DNA of 64,000 nucleotides, taken from Cladosporium sp. IMV 00045. Its lineage: Eukaryota > Ascomycota > Dothideomycetes > Cladosporiales > Cladosporiaceae. Positions within the stretch are counted from its first letter, which is position 1. Each line of letters begins with the position of its first letter. A program made the position numbers and the translations under genes. The notes beneath the pieces were generated by a model that saw only the letters and a program-made list of their open reading frames with translations, was not told where the DNA came from and did not search any database. Below, in pieces: positions 33,579 through 44,400 of the stretch. The stretch covers positions 1 through 64,000 of the forward strand of contig MSJI02000514.1 in the NCBI GenBank assembly GCA_001931905.2, in the 5' to 3' direction.

Positions 33579-35461
33579 TCATCTCCCACCAACACCAGGA
33601 AAAATATTCCCAATGACCTTCCGCCACCTGGGCGTGCGCGCTGCCTCTTCCGCATCGGGATCCAAAGGCGCCGCTCGCCGGCCCAGCATCGCCACGGCTC
33701 TCTGTCGGGCCCATTCGCGGCGTCTGCTGGTATCGGCTGGCGGTTGTGGTGGACTACTGCCGCTCGGTCCTCCGACGGTAGTCACCGAGCGTCGCGGCGA
33801 TGTCGAGAGCTCGGTGATTTGTTGGCTTTCGCCTGCGGAGGAAGATATGGGAGCGGAGGTGATGCGGCGGGCGATACGCTGGCTGAATGAAGCTGGTGGA
33901 GGGTGGGAGGGTCGTGGTTGAGCTGGCTCTGCGATTTCCATTGCGGCTTCGGCGTTGGAGTTGGCGTTTGCGTTGGGTTGGTGCTCGGGTCTGCCGCGCT
34001 CGCGGTTTCGTCTCATGATCCTTTCGCGGCGGACCATGGCGTTCGTGACGTTTTTCGGGCAAAAGCCTTTGGGGAGGCAGGATTTCTTGCACATTGGGCA
34101 GAGGCTTGAGTTGTCTCGGAGGAACGTGTCGACACAATCGGGGTGGAAAATGTGGTGGCAAGGGAGCTCGCGAACGGAGGCGCCGGCTTCGGTGGCTGTA
34201 GGTGCGACAAAATCGTCGAGACAGATCGGGCAGGTTGGTTGATCTAGAGCCGCAGGGCGGTAGGAGTGCATGCGAGCTGGTGTCGGTCGAACGTCTGGAG
34301 CAGGAGAGGAGGAGCGGCTGTTCACTGTGTTGGAGGAGGTGTCCTTTTCGATTGCCGCTGGAGGTTGATCTTCGCTTCGTGCAGGTAGGGTGCCGTAGAC
34401 GTAAAGCGGCATTTGATCGATCAGGTCTTGAGGAACGGTGAGGCGTTTGACACCAAGTACCTCCAAGTCGACCTCGCCGTTCGCGACACGTTGCCGGAGC
34501 TGTAGTCTTCGTCTTCGCTGGATCCAGTGCATAAGAACAGACGTCGACCCGATAATGAGAAGCAAAATCGCTAGGACGACCAGCAGGAACACCCATAAAC
34601 TTGGTAATCGAGTTCCAGTGCCTACAAGACTAAGGTCAGCCAGTTCTTAGCTCTGACATCGCCACGCGGAGGCGCTACGGTCCCATGCCAATGAAAACGG
34701 GTCGAAGATATTGGTACATACTGGCTCCTGACTCACCAGTATCAACGTCAAGATACAACCGCACATAATCTCTTGCGTCGAATGTCTGTAAAAGCTCCTC
34801 TCCATGTGGCACACTCGCCATATCTCCGCTGTATTGTGCGGATGCATTCACCAGATCAGTTCCGGTAGATCCAGGAACCACATATACTGGGTATGAATTG
34901 TCACTCTTCCACTGACCGCCGTCGCCTAGGTCCCATCTGACATTATTTGCCTGAGGCGGCTCCGAGGTAGTATCGTCAGGTAAGAAGAAAATGAAGGCCT
35001 GCGTAGGAGCGCGCCGAGCCGCATTCAAGTACGCCAAAGTGCAGGCCGGACTGAGCCATGGTGCCAGCGCAACTAAGGGATAGTCTGTGTCGGGCAAGTC
35101 TGCTCGTCTTGTAGAGTTGGCGGGGACATATGGCTCGCTTTTGTTGTAGCACGATTCCGGGTCATCCGCATTCAGATCAGGGACGTACAGGAGCCCACCG
35201 ATGCTGGAGCCGCCGCCTATGCCGTTCGTACTGAGAGTGCGAATGTTCACATCGGTGTTATAGGTGTATGCCAGATTATCGTCGACATCGTAGTATTTCC
35301 TGGTGAGGGATGCATCGGAAGGGTCAGGGAAGGCGAGGGTATCGACACGGATGGATTGGGCGCCTTGACAGTGAGGTCAGCATGAAGTATGGACACGCGA
35401 GATCGCACAATGACACCAGGACAGATTTGGTGAGAGGTTGCGACGAGAGTTACTCACTCAT
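33579..35461 (-). CDS. Membrane-anchored RING-H2 finger protein, homologue 2
   Basis: Exons 35461-35458, 35363-34737 and 34621-33579 give 557 residues, one more than the other homologue because of an extra Ser codon before the TVNSRSS segment. The same four-base first coding exon, the same intron phases, the transmembrane helix and the RING-H2 (CPICLDDF, LPCHHIFHPDCVD, CPMCKKS) are all conserved. Substitutions include Glu to Asp in the RING (HPEC versus HPDC) and several in the disordered tail, while zinc ligands are unchanged. This is a complete, probably functional version. Confidence 0.88.
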
Positions 35462-36323
35462 GGCGGCGCTTCAGCTTGTGAACCGCTATCGCAGGCGTAG
35501 GATGTGTGACGCTTAGGTCGGCGGATGCGCCACGAGCGATTCAGCCCAGTCGCCGCAGCAGCGCACACATGGGGAACGTAGAGGAGATGGAGCAGCGATG
35601 GAACAGAGCGAGTGGAGATTATGGCAGGGAATGTGTGAAGAAGGTGGTGTATACTAGAAGAAGGGTGTCATGGTTGAATGTGCAGCGAGAGGGCGAGAGA
35701 CGCTGCCGAGGAGGCCGGGAACCCAGCCATCGAATCGGCCCATCGAGGCCATCCACGCTGAACGCTTTGGTAAGGTCTTGATGTATTGAATACCTTTTAC
35801 ATGCTACGTCTGATTGGTTTACGTATATTTATACTCTGCGTACTGTCTATGGCATCCCATAAAGCAAATATGAAATACGCATGACTTCATGTTTCTTTGT
35901 TCGCCTCTGGTGCAACCCACCCACTACTCTCCTCCAACGATCTTGCGGGGAGGCTGCTAGTGCAAGAATCTGCCAGTCGGAGCGACATCCATGGGTCACT
36001 CCCAGGTCCATGCGCTTGACATTGCGCAACAGCTCGCATGGGTGCTGTAAAGACAGCAGTGACCGTTAAGGGAATCTTGCCCTTTGAACAAGACGACATC
36101 GACTCACGACTTCGTATTCGCCAATCGACCTTCAATCTCGACAACACCTCATCCAGCAATAAAAGACCACCCATCTCGTCTTTGCCTTCACTGTATAGTG
36201 ACGTACCCATCAACACGACACACAAACGCGACCGCGCCTGTGGGAATGGTGCCTGCGCAATCCGCCAATTAATACTTCGCAATCGCAAAGGTCGCCGCGC
36301 CTTACCATCCCTTGCTCGCAACC
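35462..36323. other. Divergent promoter between RING gene and ADA3, homologue 2
   Basis: No supported gene; counterpart of 29028-29914 with small indels. Confidence 0.6.
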
Positions 36324-38652
36324 ATGGCGCCTGCATCCAAGAAAGGAACTGGCAAAGCCACGCGCGACCGCAGGTCTTCCAGCAGACACAGCACGCCCAT
36401 GTCTGCCCTTACCGACACCGCGCCAGGCACTCCTCTGGTCCCGACTCCCTCAAATACCAGCCAGTCCGCGCCGCCTCTTCCCAAAGAAACGCCCTACCTC
36501 CACACTCCGACCGCCTACCTCATCTCCGATGATCTGGACTTGAACGTGCTCATCGAAAAGTCACATCCGCCCACGCTCAAACCGCACGACCCGCCCACGG
36601 CGCGAGAACTCCACACACTCCATGACAGGATTCGCGACAATTTGCTGAAGTCGTTTGAGAAGCGCGGAGAGACCTGCGAGCGGAATTTGAGGGCGGTGGT
36701 CCAGAAACGCAAAGAGAGCACACAAGCCGAGCGCGATCGCGAGGCAGCCGAACAGCAGGCGGCTGCCGATCGCATCAAGAAAGAGCGAGATGATGGTGGA
36801 TCAAAGACGAAGAAGACCGGACAGAAGCGCAGCCATGCTGAGGCTGAGGGCGCGGAAGAGAAGAGAGAAAGTGTGCCTAGTGTTGGCGAACATATGCTGG
36901 CGAGACAAGACGGCGTGGGTGTTCATGAAGGTAAGTTCTGTTGTGTCTTCTCATTTTGCAATGTTGGGAACTTCTTGATTATCGCCGGTTCAAAGCGCGC
37001 ACCTTCCGTTTCGAACTGTTGTTTTGTTCTGTTTTGTGACATTTTGTGTTGTGACTGCACGTGTCGAGCCTTCCATGACAGCAAAACGCTGCGCCACATG
37101 CACTCGCTGTGTGAATGTGAGGTATTGATTGACATGCAACTGGGTCCTTCACCGGATCTTATGACTCGACTCAGCAGTATTTCCAGCTCAACATCTCACG
37201 ACAATGAATCTGCGTAGCAAAGCAACCAATTCAACGCAGCAAAAGCTAACTATACCTCTTGCAACAGGCGCCCCTCCGCCTCCTTCGCCTCCCATAGAAC
37301 CTGGCGGAGTACCTGCAGAGCTTATGGACACCGCAGGTTCGCCCTCAGAGTCGGGCGACTCACAAGCCGATCATCAACCTGCGCTTCCTTTGTACAAACG
37401 CGCATTTGGCGACGATCCTTCAGCGGTCTACGACCCAACAGTCTACGACATTCGACCAATCCTTGAGGGCATGACAGATGCTGAACTGCAAGAAATCTAC
37501 AACGTCGCGAAGTGGCCAGAGTCAGATCTGCACGACCTCACAGCAGGTGATCCACCCGATATGGATTTTTCAAACGCGAAGCCTGCGAACCAAGTCAATT
37601 TCTCCACATTCCAGACATATCTCGAGCCATTCATTCGACCCTTTACGGAAGAAGATGTCGCCTTCCTTAAGGAGCGTGGCGACCGAAGCACTCCATATGT
37701 GATCCCTCAACGCGGTGCAAGAACATACAAAGAGGTCTGGGCGGCTGAAGATGGGCTTACAGGCACTGAAGCACCTAGAAAGGAAGAAGTGGATGCGAAC
37801 GTAGCGCGAGGCGGAATGGAAGACATGAACGATGATGTCGCCGAAACCGACGAAGTCTCAATGGGGCCAGTGATGAACCGCTTGCTCTCCATCATCCGAC
37901 CACAACCCAACGCCAGCGCAAGCAACCGCTCCACAGACGACGCCGCCCCAGATAGCCAAGGCGATGTGGCCATGACCAACACAGAAACCAACGACTCCCA
38001 ACCCCCCGACACCCAAGCAGGCGCCACAGCCACCGAAGAACACCGCCCCCTCACCGCCCTCCCACCCGACGCCCCCCGCCCCACCAACCTCCCCGCGCCC
38101 GACTACGATAACTTCGAAGCGCGCGCCATCCAAGAACTGAAATACATTGGCTTCCTCTCCCCCACCGACACACCAGACTACACCTCGCACCTCGACGACG
38201 AAGTGGCCGCACGCCTGCGCACACTGCAAGCGGAACTGCGCCTCGTGGCGGCGCGCAACAACGCGCGCAAAGCGCGCATCCTCGAGCTCACCGAGGAGCG
38301 CATGGCCATGCAGGAGTACGCCAACATCGCCGACGACCTCGACAACCAGGTCAACGCCGCGTACCTCAAGCGCAACCGCAGCATGGCCAAGCCGTCGAAC
38401 AAGAAGGGCAGCTCGCACCAGCGGCCGGGTCAGAAGGGGGTTGCTGGCGCGGCGGGCGGGAGGGGCGTTAGTGAGGGTGTTAAGGCGCTTATGCAGAAGC
38501 GCAAGGATTGGATAGAGATGGTTGGACCCGTTGTTGGGTTTGGTAGGCCGGGTATTCCGGGTGATGAGGAGACGGTTTTTGATGAGGAGAATATGAGACG
38601 GTTGGAGAGGGCGGAGAAGGAGGCGGAGGCGGGGGAGGGGGAGGGTGAGTGA
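36324..38652 (+). CDS. NGG1: Ada3/Ngg1 (SAGA/ADA subunit), intact copy, homologue 2
   Basis: Exons 36324-36930 and 37268-38652 encode 663 residues. The 337-nt intron is long for this window, with donor GTAAGT, branch-like GCTAAC and acceptor AACAG; splicing joins VHEG to APPPPSPP. The C-terminal Ada3 domain (about residues 490-575) contains ELKYIGFL, DDEVAARLRTLQAELR and ARNNARKARILELTEERMA, the family signature, followed by a basic linker and LMQKRKDWIEMVGPVVGFG. The protein links Ada2-Gcn5 to SAGA and ADA and acts in the nucleus. An ATG at 37204 opens the same frame as exon 2 but lies inside the intron and should not be used as the start. Confidence 0.92.
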
Positions 38653-40457
38653 GTGAGTTTTGTTGTGGTGGAAGGGTGGGCTTGAGATGAGGCCGCCTGA
38701 TGAATTAGCGAGCGGAGACGTCGATGATGAGACATTTCCTCGCCTGCCGGATGATTGAACCACATACTACTATGCCTCGAACGTATCGCTGATCGAAACG
38801 AACGAATTCTGGCGAGACTCTCTTTTGTTGATTCCTATCTGAAAATGATCGTCTCCAAATCGCCGCAGCGTCGACGTCTAGTTGGTCAATCCTCGATGTT
38901 GCTGTCTTCTCTAGGTGAGCAATGGAAAATAGAAGCCTGGTTTGTCGCCACCTGCTCTCAAAGTTGAGGTACCTGTAGGCAAGATACTTGCTGGATTTTG
39001 CGTAGCTCTCGATCAAACAATCAGCGGCTCCCAGCTGCAGTCCGAGGTGTATTGCCAGCGTGGTCCCGCTCAGTGATATTGCTGTTCTTCGACCGAGCAT
39101 CCATTGTCACGAATTGGAAGTGATGTTTCGCCTCGACCAGTCTACTTCCTCAATCAATGGTATATATAAAATTGAGCCTCTAAGTTGTCATGGTTCCACA
39201 CCATTAGCGAGTGTCAAAACTTCGCTACCATCCTCAATGGTCTAGTGGCTATGATTTCCGCTTGTCATCTCACCCTTGACGAGCCGCGGGAGACCAGGGT
39301 TCGATTCCCTGTTGGGGAGATCTCAGAAATGACTTCTCTTACTCACTCATCCAAGTCTTCCGGTGCTGGCTCACCAGCATCGTCCTGATTCTTTTTTGCA
39401 AGTTTTCGGGGCATCTTTTCATTTGGCTGGGCAGACATCAGATGTGGTACTTCAGCTAGGCGCTGTCGTTATCTTGGACGATAAGGCGTCATGTTTTGTG
39501 GAAGACGCCGCCTTTGCAGAGACCGACCGGCTACTGGACGGAAGTCATCTTGCAGGAGGTAGAATTGGTGGATGCATAAGGTATCTCTCTCTTTGCGTTT
39601 CGCATTATTTAGCCCTCGATACTCTTATCTGCACCGGCTGCCGACCAAGAAAATAGATCCGGTCATGCAGCGAGCCACGACCCTACCTCTCCTAACGAAA
39701 CCTTAACATAAAAATGGATAATCACATACCGAGGCATCTTGCACCAAACGCATTCATCCAGTCGGCCAGTCCCCGAAAGACGAGTGCAAGCGCCAACGGC
39801 CTCACCTCGCCGCGAGCTACCCAACTCCGAATTCCCCGGCACGACCTCTCCACGTCCCGAAAAGCATCATACCCCACCATCACCAAATCCACTCTGCCCC
39901 GCGCCCACGGACCCAGAACTGCCAGAGTCGACGGATAAATTGATCAGGGCCAACTCTGGGAAGGGCTGCTTTGAGGCTGGAGAGCGAGAATGAGGACACG
40001 AGGGAAGCTTGTTGCCCTGCGTCAGCCTTTCCGACTGGCGCGGAAGATCTCAATGTGGGCAGCAAGGCGCTATGGGCGTGTTTGGTTTTCGGATGGTTTG
40101 TGGTCGGTCCACTTGTTGCGACGTCGCAGGGAAGAGTTGTAGGTGAGTGAGTAAAGGTGGTGGCAGTGGTCAAACCCACCATTGCCAGTAGTCACGGATA
40201 GACACGCTTACGATCTGGGCCCGCCGTCTCTTCTACGCTCTCTGCTGTCTGCACGTGTCCCTTGTTTGGGGGGCCCGGCAATGACGACAAATCTGCCCTT
40301 GCGAACCTTCTGATATTTTCCCGTGGGCCTGTTGTTCTTTTGTTTCTCTTATAGCTCTTAGCTGTTTCTTCACTTACGATACTTGTTGTTTCTCTTGCTT
40401 TTCCTCTTTCTCCTTCTTCTCTCGTCTCTCCCATCAAGAAGCATTTAGCCAGTCGCA
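38653..40457. other. Intergenic region with tRNA-Asp, homologue 2
   Basis: About 1.8 kb between ADA3 and the dehydrogenase. Only the tRNA (39231-39319) is supported. The last 150 bases are CT-rich, the dehydrogenase leader. Confidence 0.6.
39231..39319 (+). tRNA. tRNA-Asp(GTC) with a 17-nt intron, homologue 2
   Basis: Acceptor stem TCCTCAA pairs with TTGGGGA (one G-T pair), discriminator G. The D-arm has GGTCTAGTGGCTATGAT, the anticodon stem TCCGC/GCGGG, loop TTGTCA plus C with anticodon GTC at 39264-39266, and the T-arm CAGGG-TTCGATT-CCCTG. The anticodon loop is interrupted after position 37 by an intron at 39268-39284, the canonical site. A TATATATA element about 62 bp upstream (39161) is retained in the other homologue. 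CCA is not encoded, as usual in eukaryotes. Confidence 0.93.
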
Positions 40458-40956
40458 ATGTCGACCACAACCACGACCACCATCACGCCTTCAAAGGCCA
40501 ACATTGGCGTCTACACCAACCCGGCACACGATCTCTGGGTCGCCGACACAACCCCCACTCAGGAAGAGGTTGAGAAGGGAGAGTCCCTCAAGGAGGGTGA
40601 GATCACAGTCGCCATCAAGAGCACCGGTATTTGCGGGTGAGTTTTCTGGAAAAGCAGCGCGACTGCTTTGACACCCTTCAATTTAAAGAAATGGCAACTA
40701 ACACAACTCCAAACAAACAGCTCAGATGTCCACTTCTGGAAACACGGCGCCATCGGCCCCATGATCGTGGAAGACACGCACGTGCTCGGCCACGAATCCG
40801 CCGGTGTCGTGGTGGCCAAACACCCGTCGGTCAAAACGCACAACGTCGGCGACCGCGTCGCCGTCGAACCCAACATCATCTGCGGCGAGTGCGAACCCTG
40901 CCTGACAGGCAAATACAACGGATGCGAGGCGGTCGAGTTCCGCAGCACGCCGCCCG
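40458..40956 (+). CDS. lad1: L-arabinitol 4-dehydrogenase, homologue 2 (3' part lost at gap)
   Basis: Exon 1 (40458-40636) and the start of exon 2 (40721-40956) match the complete gene at 44401-45606; the intron is 84 nt here and 81 nt there. The fragment ends after EFRSTPP, about residue 138, at the N gap, so the NAD-binding domain is missing from this contig, not shown to be missing from the genome. A Tyr/Phe difference at residue 19 separates the two versions. Confidence 0.9.
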
Positions 40957-40976
40957 NNNNNNNNNNNNNNNNNNNN
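40957..40976. other. Assembly gap (20 N)
   Basis: The left flank is mid-exon of L-arabinitol 4-dehydrogenase (homologue 2). The right flank re-enters ADA3 exon 1 of homologue 1, repeating the last 65 bases before the poly-T run at the first gap. Confidence 0.99.
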
Positions 40977-42761
40977 TGGCGAACATATGCTGGCGAGACA
41001 AGATGGCGTGGGAGTTCATGAAGGTGAGTTCTGTTGTGTCCTTTTTTTTTTTTTTTTGTTGTTGCAGTGCCGGGAGTCTCGTGGTTATCGCCGGTTCAAA
41101 GCGCGCACCTTCCGTTTCGGACTGTTGATTTGGTTTGCTTTGTGATATTTTGTGCTGTGACTGCACCTGTCGAGCCTTCCGTGACAGCAACACGCTGCGC
41201 CCCATGCACTCGCTGTGTGAATGTGAGGTATTGATTCACATGCAACTGAGTCCTTCACCGAATCTTGTGACTGGACTCAGCAGTATTTCAACCTCAGCAT
41301 CTCACAGCAATGAATCTGCGTAGCACGGCAAAAAATCCAACGCAGCAAAAGCTAACTATACCTCCTCTCGCCACAGGCGCCCCTCCGCCTCCTTCGCCTC
41401 CCATAGAACCTGGCGGAGTACCTGCAGAGCTCATGGACACCGCAGCTTCACCCTCCGAATCGGGCGACTCACAAGCCGATCACCAACCTGCGCTTCCTCT
41501 GTACAAACGCGCATTCGGCGATGATCCTTCAGCAGTTTACGACCCAACAGTCTACGACATTCGACCAATCCTTGACGGCATGACAGATGCTGAACTCCAA
41601 GAAATCTACAATGTCGCGAAGTGGCCAGAGTCAGATCTGCACGACCTCACAGCAGGTGATCCGCCCGATATGGATTTCTCAAACGCGAAGCCCGCGAACC
41701 AAGTCAACTTTTCCACATTCCAGACATATCTCGAGCCATTCATTCGACCCTTCACGGAAGAAGATGTCGCCTTCCTTAAGGAGCGTGGCGACCGAAGCAC
41801 TCCATATGTAATACCTCAACGCGGTCCAAGGACATATAAGGAGGTCTGGGCGGCTGAAGATGGGCTCACAGGCACTGAAGCACCTAGGAAGGAAGAAGTG
41901 GATGCGAACGCAGCGCGAGGCGGAATGGAAGACATGAACGATGATGTCGCCGAAACCGACGAAGTCTCAATGGGGCCAGTGATGAATCGCTTACTCTCCA
42001 TCATCCGACCACAACCCAACGCCAGCGCAAACAACCGCGCCACAGACGACGCCGCCCCAGATAGCCAAGGCGATGTCACCATGACCAACACAGAAACTAA
42101 CGACTCCCAACCCCCTGACACACAAGCAGGCGCCACAGCCACCGAAGAACACCGCCCCCTCACCGCCCTCCCCCCTGACGCCCCCCGCCCCACCAACCTT
42201 CCCGCACCCGACTACGATAACTTCGAAGCGCGCGCCATCCAAGAACTGAAATACATCGGCTTCCTCTCCCCCACCGACACGCCCGACTACACCTCACACC
42301 TGGACGACGAAGTGGCCGCGCGCCTGCGCACCCTGCAAGCGGAGCTGCGCCTCGTGGCGGCGCGCAACAACGCGCGCAAAGCGCGCATCCTCGAGCTCAC
42401 GGAGGAGCGCATGGCCATGCAGGAGTACGCCAACATCGCCGACGACCTGGACAACCAGGTCAACGCCGCGTACCTCAAGCGCAACCGCAGCATGGCCAAG
42501 CCGTCGAACAAGAAGGGCAGCTCGCACCAGCGGCCGGGCCAGAAGGGTGTTGCTGGCGCGGCGGGCGGGAGGGGCGTCAGTGAGGGTGTCAAGGCGCTTA
42601 TGCAGAAGAGGAAAGACTGGATTGAGATGGTCGGGCCGGTTGTTGGGTTTGGCAGGCCGGGCATTCCGGGCGATGACGAGACGGTTTTTGACGAGGAGAA
42701 TATGAGGCGGTTGGAGAGGGCGGAGAAGGAGGCGGAGGCCGGGGAGGGGGAGGGGGAGTGA
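40977..42761 (+). CDS. NGG1: Ada3/Ngg1, end of exon 1 and complete exon 2, homologue 1
   Basis: Bases 40977-41023 repeat the end of exon 1 (identical to 30475-30521); the donor GTGAGT is at 41024 and exon 2 starts at 41377 after CCACAG. Exon 2 (1385 nt) has the same length as in the intact copy and carries the full Ada3 C-terminal domain (ELKYIGFL, ARNNARKARILE). Combined with 29915-30521 it restores a 663-residue gene. It should not be annotated as a separate gene starting at the intronic ATG 41310. Confidence 0.9.
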
Positions 42762-43062
42762 TCTTGCCTTTCGTAATCGGGTAGTTCGATATTGTGGTCC
42801 TGAGACCGATTATAACAAGAGGCTCGTTATTGAAGACCCTCTCTCGCCGGCTGGACGTCTACTGCTACCCTTAAAGAATACATCCCAGACCAAGACCAAA
42901 CTTTCCAGCAATTCAATTAAGATTCTTTTTCGACTCGTTCCGGAACGTCTGCAAATCGAGCGCTGTTGTGCAGCGCAATCACACATTAAGCTATATATAG
43001 ACACTAGATGATCGCTTCTCATGGTTCCACACCATTGGCAATTACCCAAAATTGCTCCTACA

Positions 43063-43151
43063 TCCTCAATGGTCTAGTGGCTATGATTTCCGCTTGTCAT
43101 CTCACCCATGACGAGCCGCGGGAGACCAGGGTTCGATTCCCTGTTGGGGAG
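43063..43151 (+). tRNA. tRNA-Asp(GTC) with a 17-nt intron, homologue 1
   Basis: The mature sequence is identical to the tRNA at 39231-39319. The only difference is one base within the intron (CACCCATGAC versus CACCCTTGAC), as expected if selection acts on the mature molecule. The anticodon GTC is at 43096-43098. A TATATATA-like element lies about 70 bp upstream (42992). Confidence 0.93.
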
Positions 43152-44164
43152 ATCTCAGAAACGACTTCTCTTACTCATCTGTCCAAGTCTTCCGGTGCTG
43201 GCTAACCAGCATCGTCCTGATTCTTTTTTTGCAAACATTGGGTTCTGTCTTTTGTTAAGTGTTATCCCGACTCTTTTCGTTCGATTTTGTATTTCACCGT
43301 GTTTGATTGACTGTTTCTTGTGGCTACATGTACGTAGGCAGACATCAGATGTGGAACTCGGTGCCGGGCGCTGTTATCTTGGACGATAAGGCGTCATATC
43401 TTGTGGAAGACGCCGTCTTTGCAAAGCCCGACCGGCTACTGGACGGAGACCGTCTGGCAGGAAGTTGAACAGATGCATAAGACATCTCTCATTCTCTGTG
43501 TTTCACATTTAGCCCTCGACATTCTTATCTGCACCGGCTGTCGACCAAGAAAGAGATCCGGTCATATCAATGAGCCCTGACCATACCTCCCTCTAGTCAA
43601 ACCTTACATAACAATGGATAATCACATACCGAGGCATCTTCACCAGATGAATTCATCCAGTCGGCCAGTCCCCGAAACAGGCGCCAACGGCCTCACCTCG
43701 CTCGCTCCCCTTCTCGCTACCCAACTCCGAATTCCCCGGCACGACCTCTCCACGTCCCGAAAAGCATCATACCCCACCCACCATCACCAAAACCCACTTC
43801 TGCCCCGCGCCCACGGACCCAGAAGTGCCAGAGTCGACGGATAAATTGATCAAGGGCCAACTCTGGGAGAAGGCGTGGAGGGCTTTTTGCTACGGGGAGA
43901 GCGAGGACGAGGGAACGCGAGGGAAGCTTGTTGCCCTGCATTCAGCCTTTCCGACTGGCGCGGAAGATCTCTATGTGGGCGGCATGGCGCTTTGGGCGTG
44001 TTTGGTTCTGGTGATGGTTTGTGGACGGTCCACTTTGTTGCGACGTCGCAGGGAAGAAGTCGTAGGTGAGTGAGCAGTAAAGGTGGCAGTGGTAAAATCC
44101 ACCATCCCCAGTAGTCACGGACAGACACGCTTACAATGGATCTGGGCCCGCCGTCTCTGCGCTC

Positions 44165-44184
44165 TGTCTCTCTCTCTCTCTCTG
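44165..44184. repeat. (CT)n microsatellite, length-variable between homologues
   Basis: Uninterrupted TCTCTCTC... run of about 20 bases in homologue 1. The corresponding place in homologue 2 (about 40225-40245) has only a short CTCTCTG remnant. Confidence 0.75.
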
Positions 44185-44400
44185 TCTCTTCTGCACGTGT
44201 CCCTTGTTTGGGGGGCCCGGCAATGACGACAAATCTACCCTTGCGAACCTTCTGATATTTTCCCGTGGGCCTCTGTTGTTCTTTTGTTTCTCTTATAGCT
44301 CTTAGGTGTTTCTTCACTTACACCACCTGTTTATTCTCTTGCTTTTCCTCTTTCTCCTTCTTCTCTCGTCTCTCCCATCAAGAAGCATCCAGCAAGCACA

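Larger units (their letters stand above)
30584..40956. other. Contig of the second homologue inserted within the first (probable scaffolding artefact)
   Basis: This gap-bounded 10373-bp segment carries MDM12 (5'-truncated), the RING gene, ADA3, tRNA-Asp and the first part of L-arabinitol 4-dehydrogenase. It is collinear with 24026-30539 plus 41042-44896 (10369 bp). Both ends cut genes in mid-exon, and the missing parts are found in the flanks. Coding differences are mostly silent and amount to a few percent (4 of about 236 bases in the dehydrogenase exon). Allelic or homeologous origin is inference; the geometry is directly visible. Confidence 0.85.
42762..44400. other. Intergenic region with tRNA-Asp, homologue 1
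   Basis: About 1.6 kb. Only the tRNA (43063-43151) is supported. A (CT)n microsatellite at about 44165-44184 is expanded compared with the other homologue. The 3' end is the CT-rich dehydrogenase leader. Confidence 0.6.

Noticed and set aside
37204..38652. Separate gene starting at ATG 37204 (and likewise at 41310)
   Set aside because: The ATG lies in the ADA3 intron just upstream of the branch site and acceptor; the frame belongs to ADA3 exon 2.
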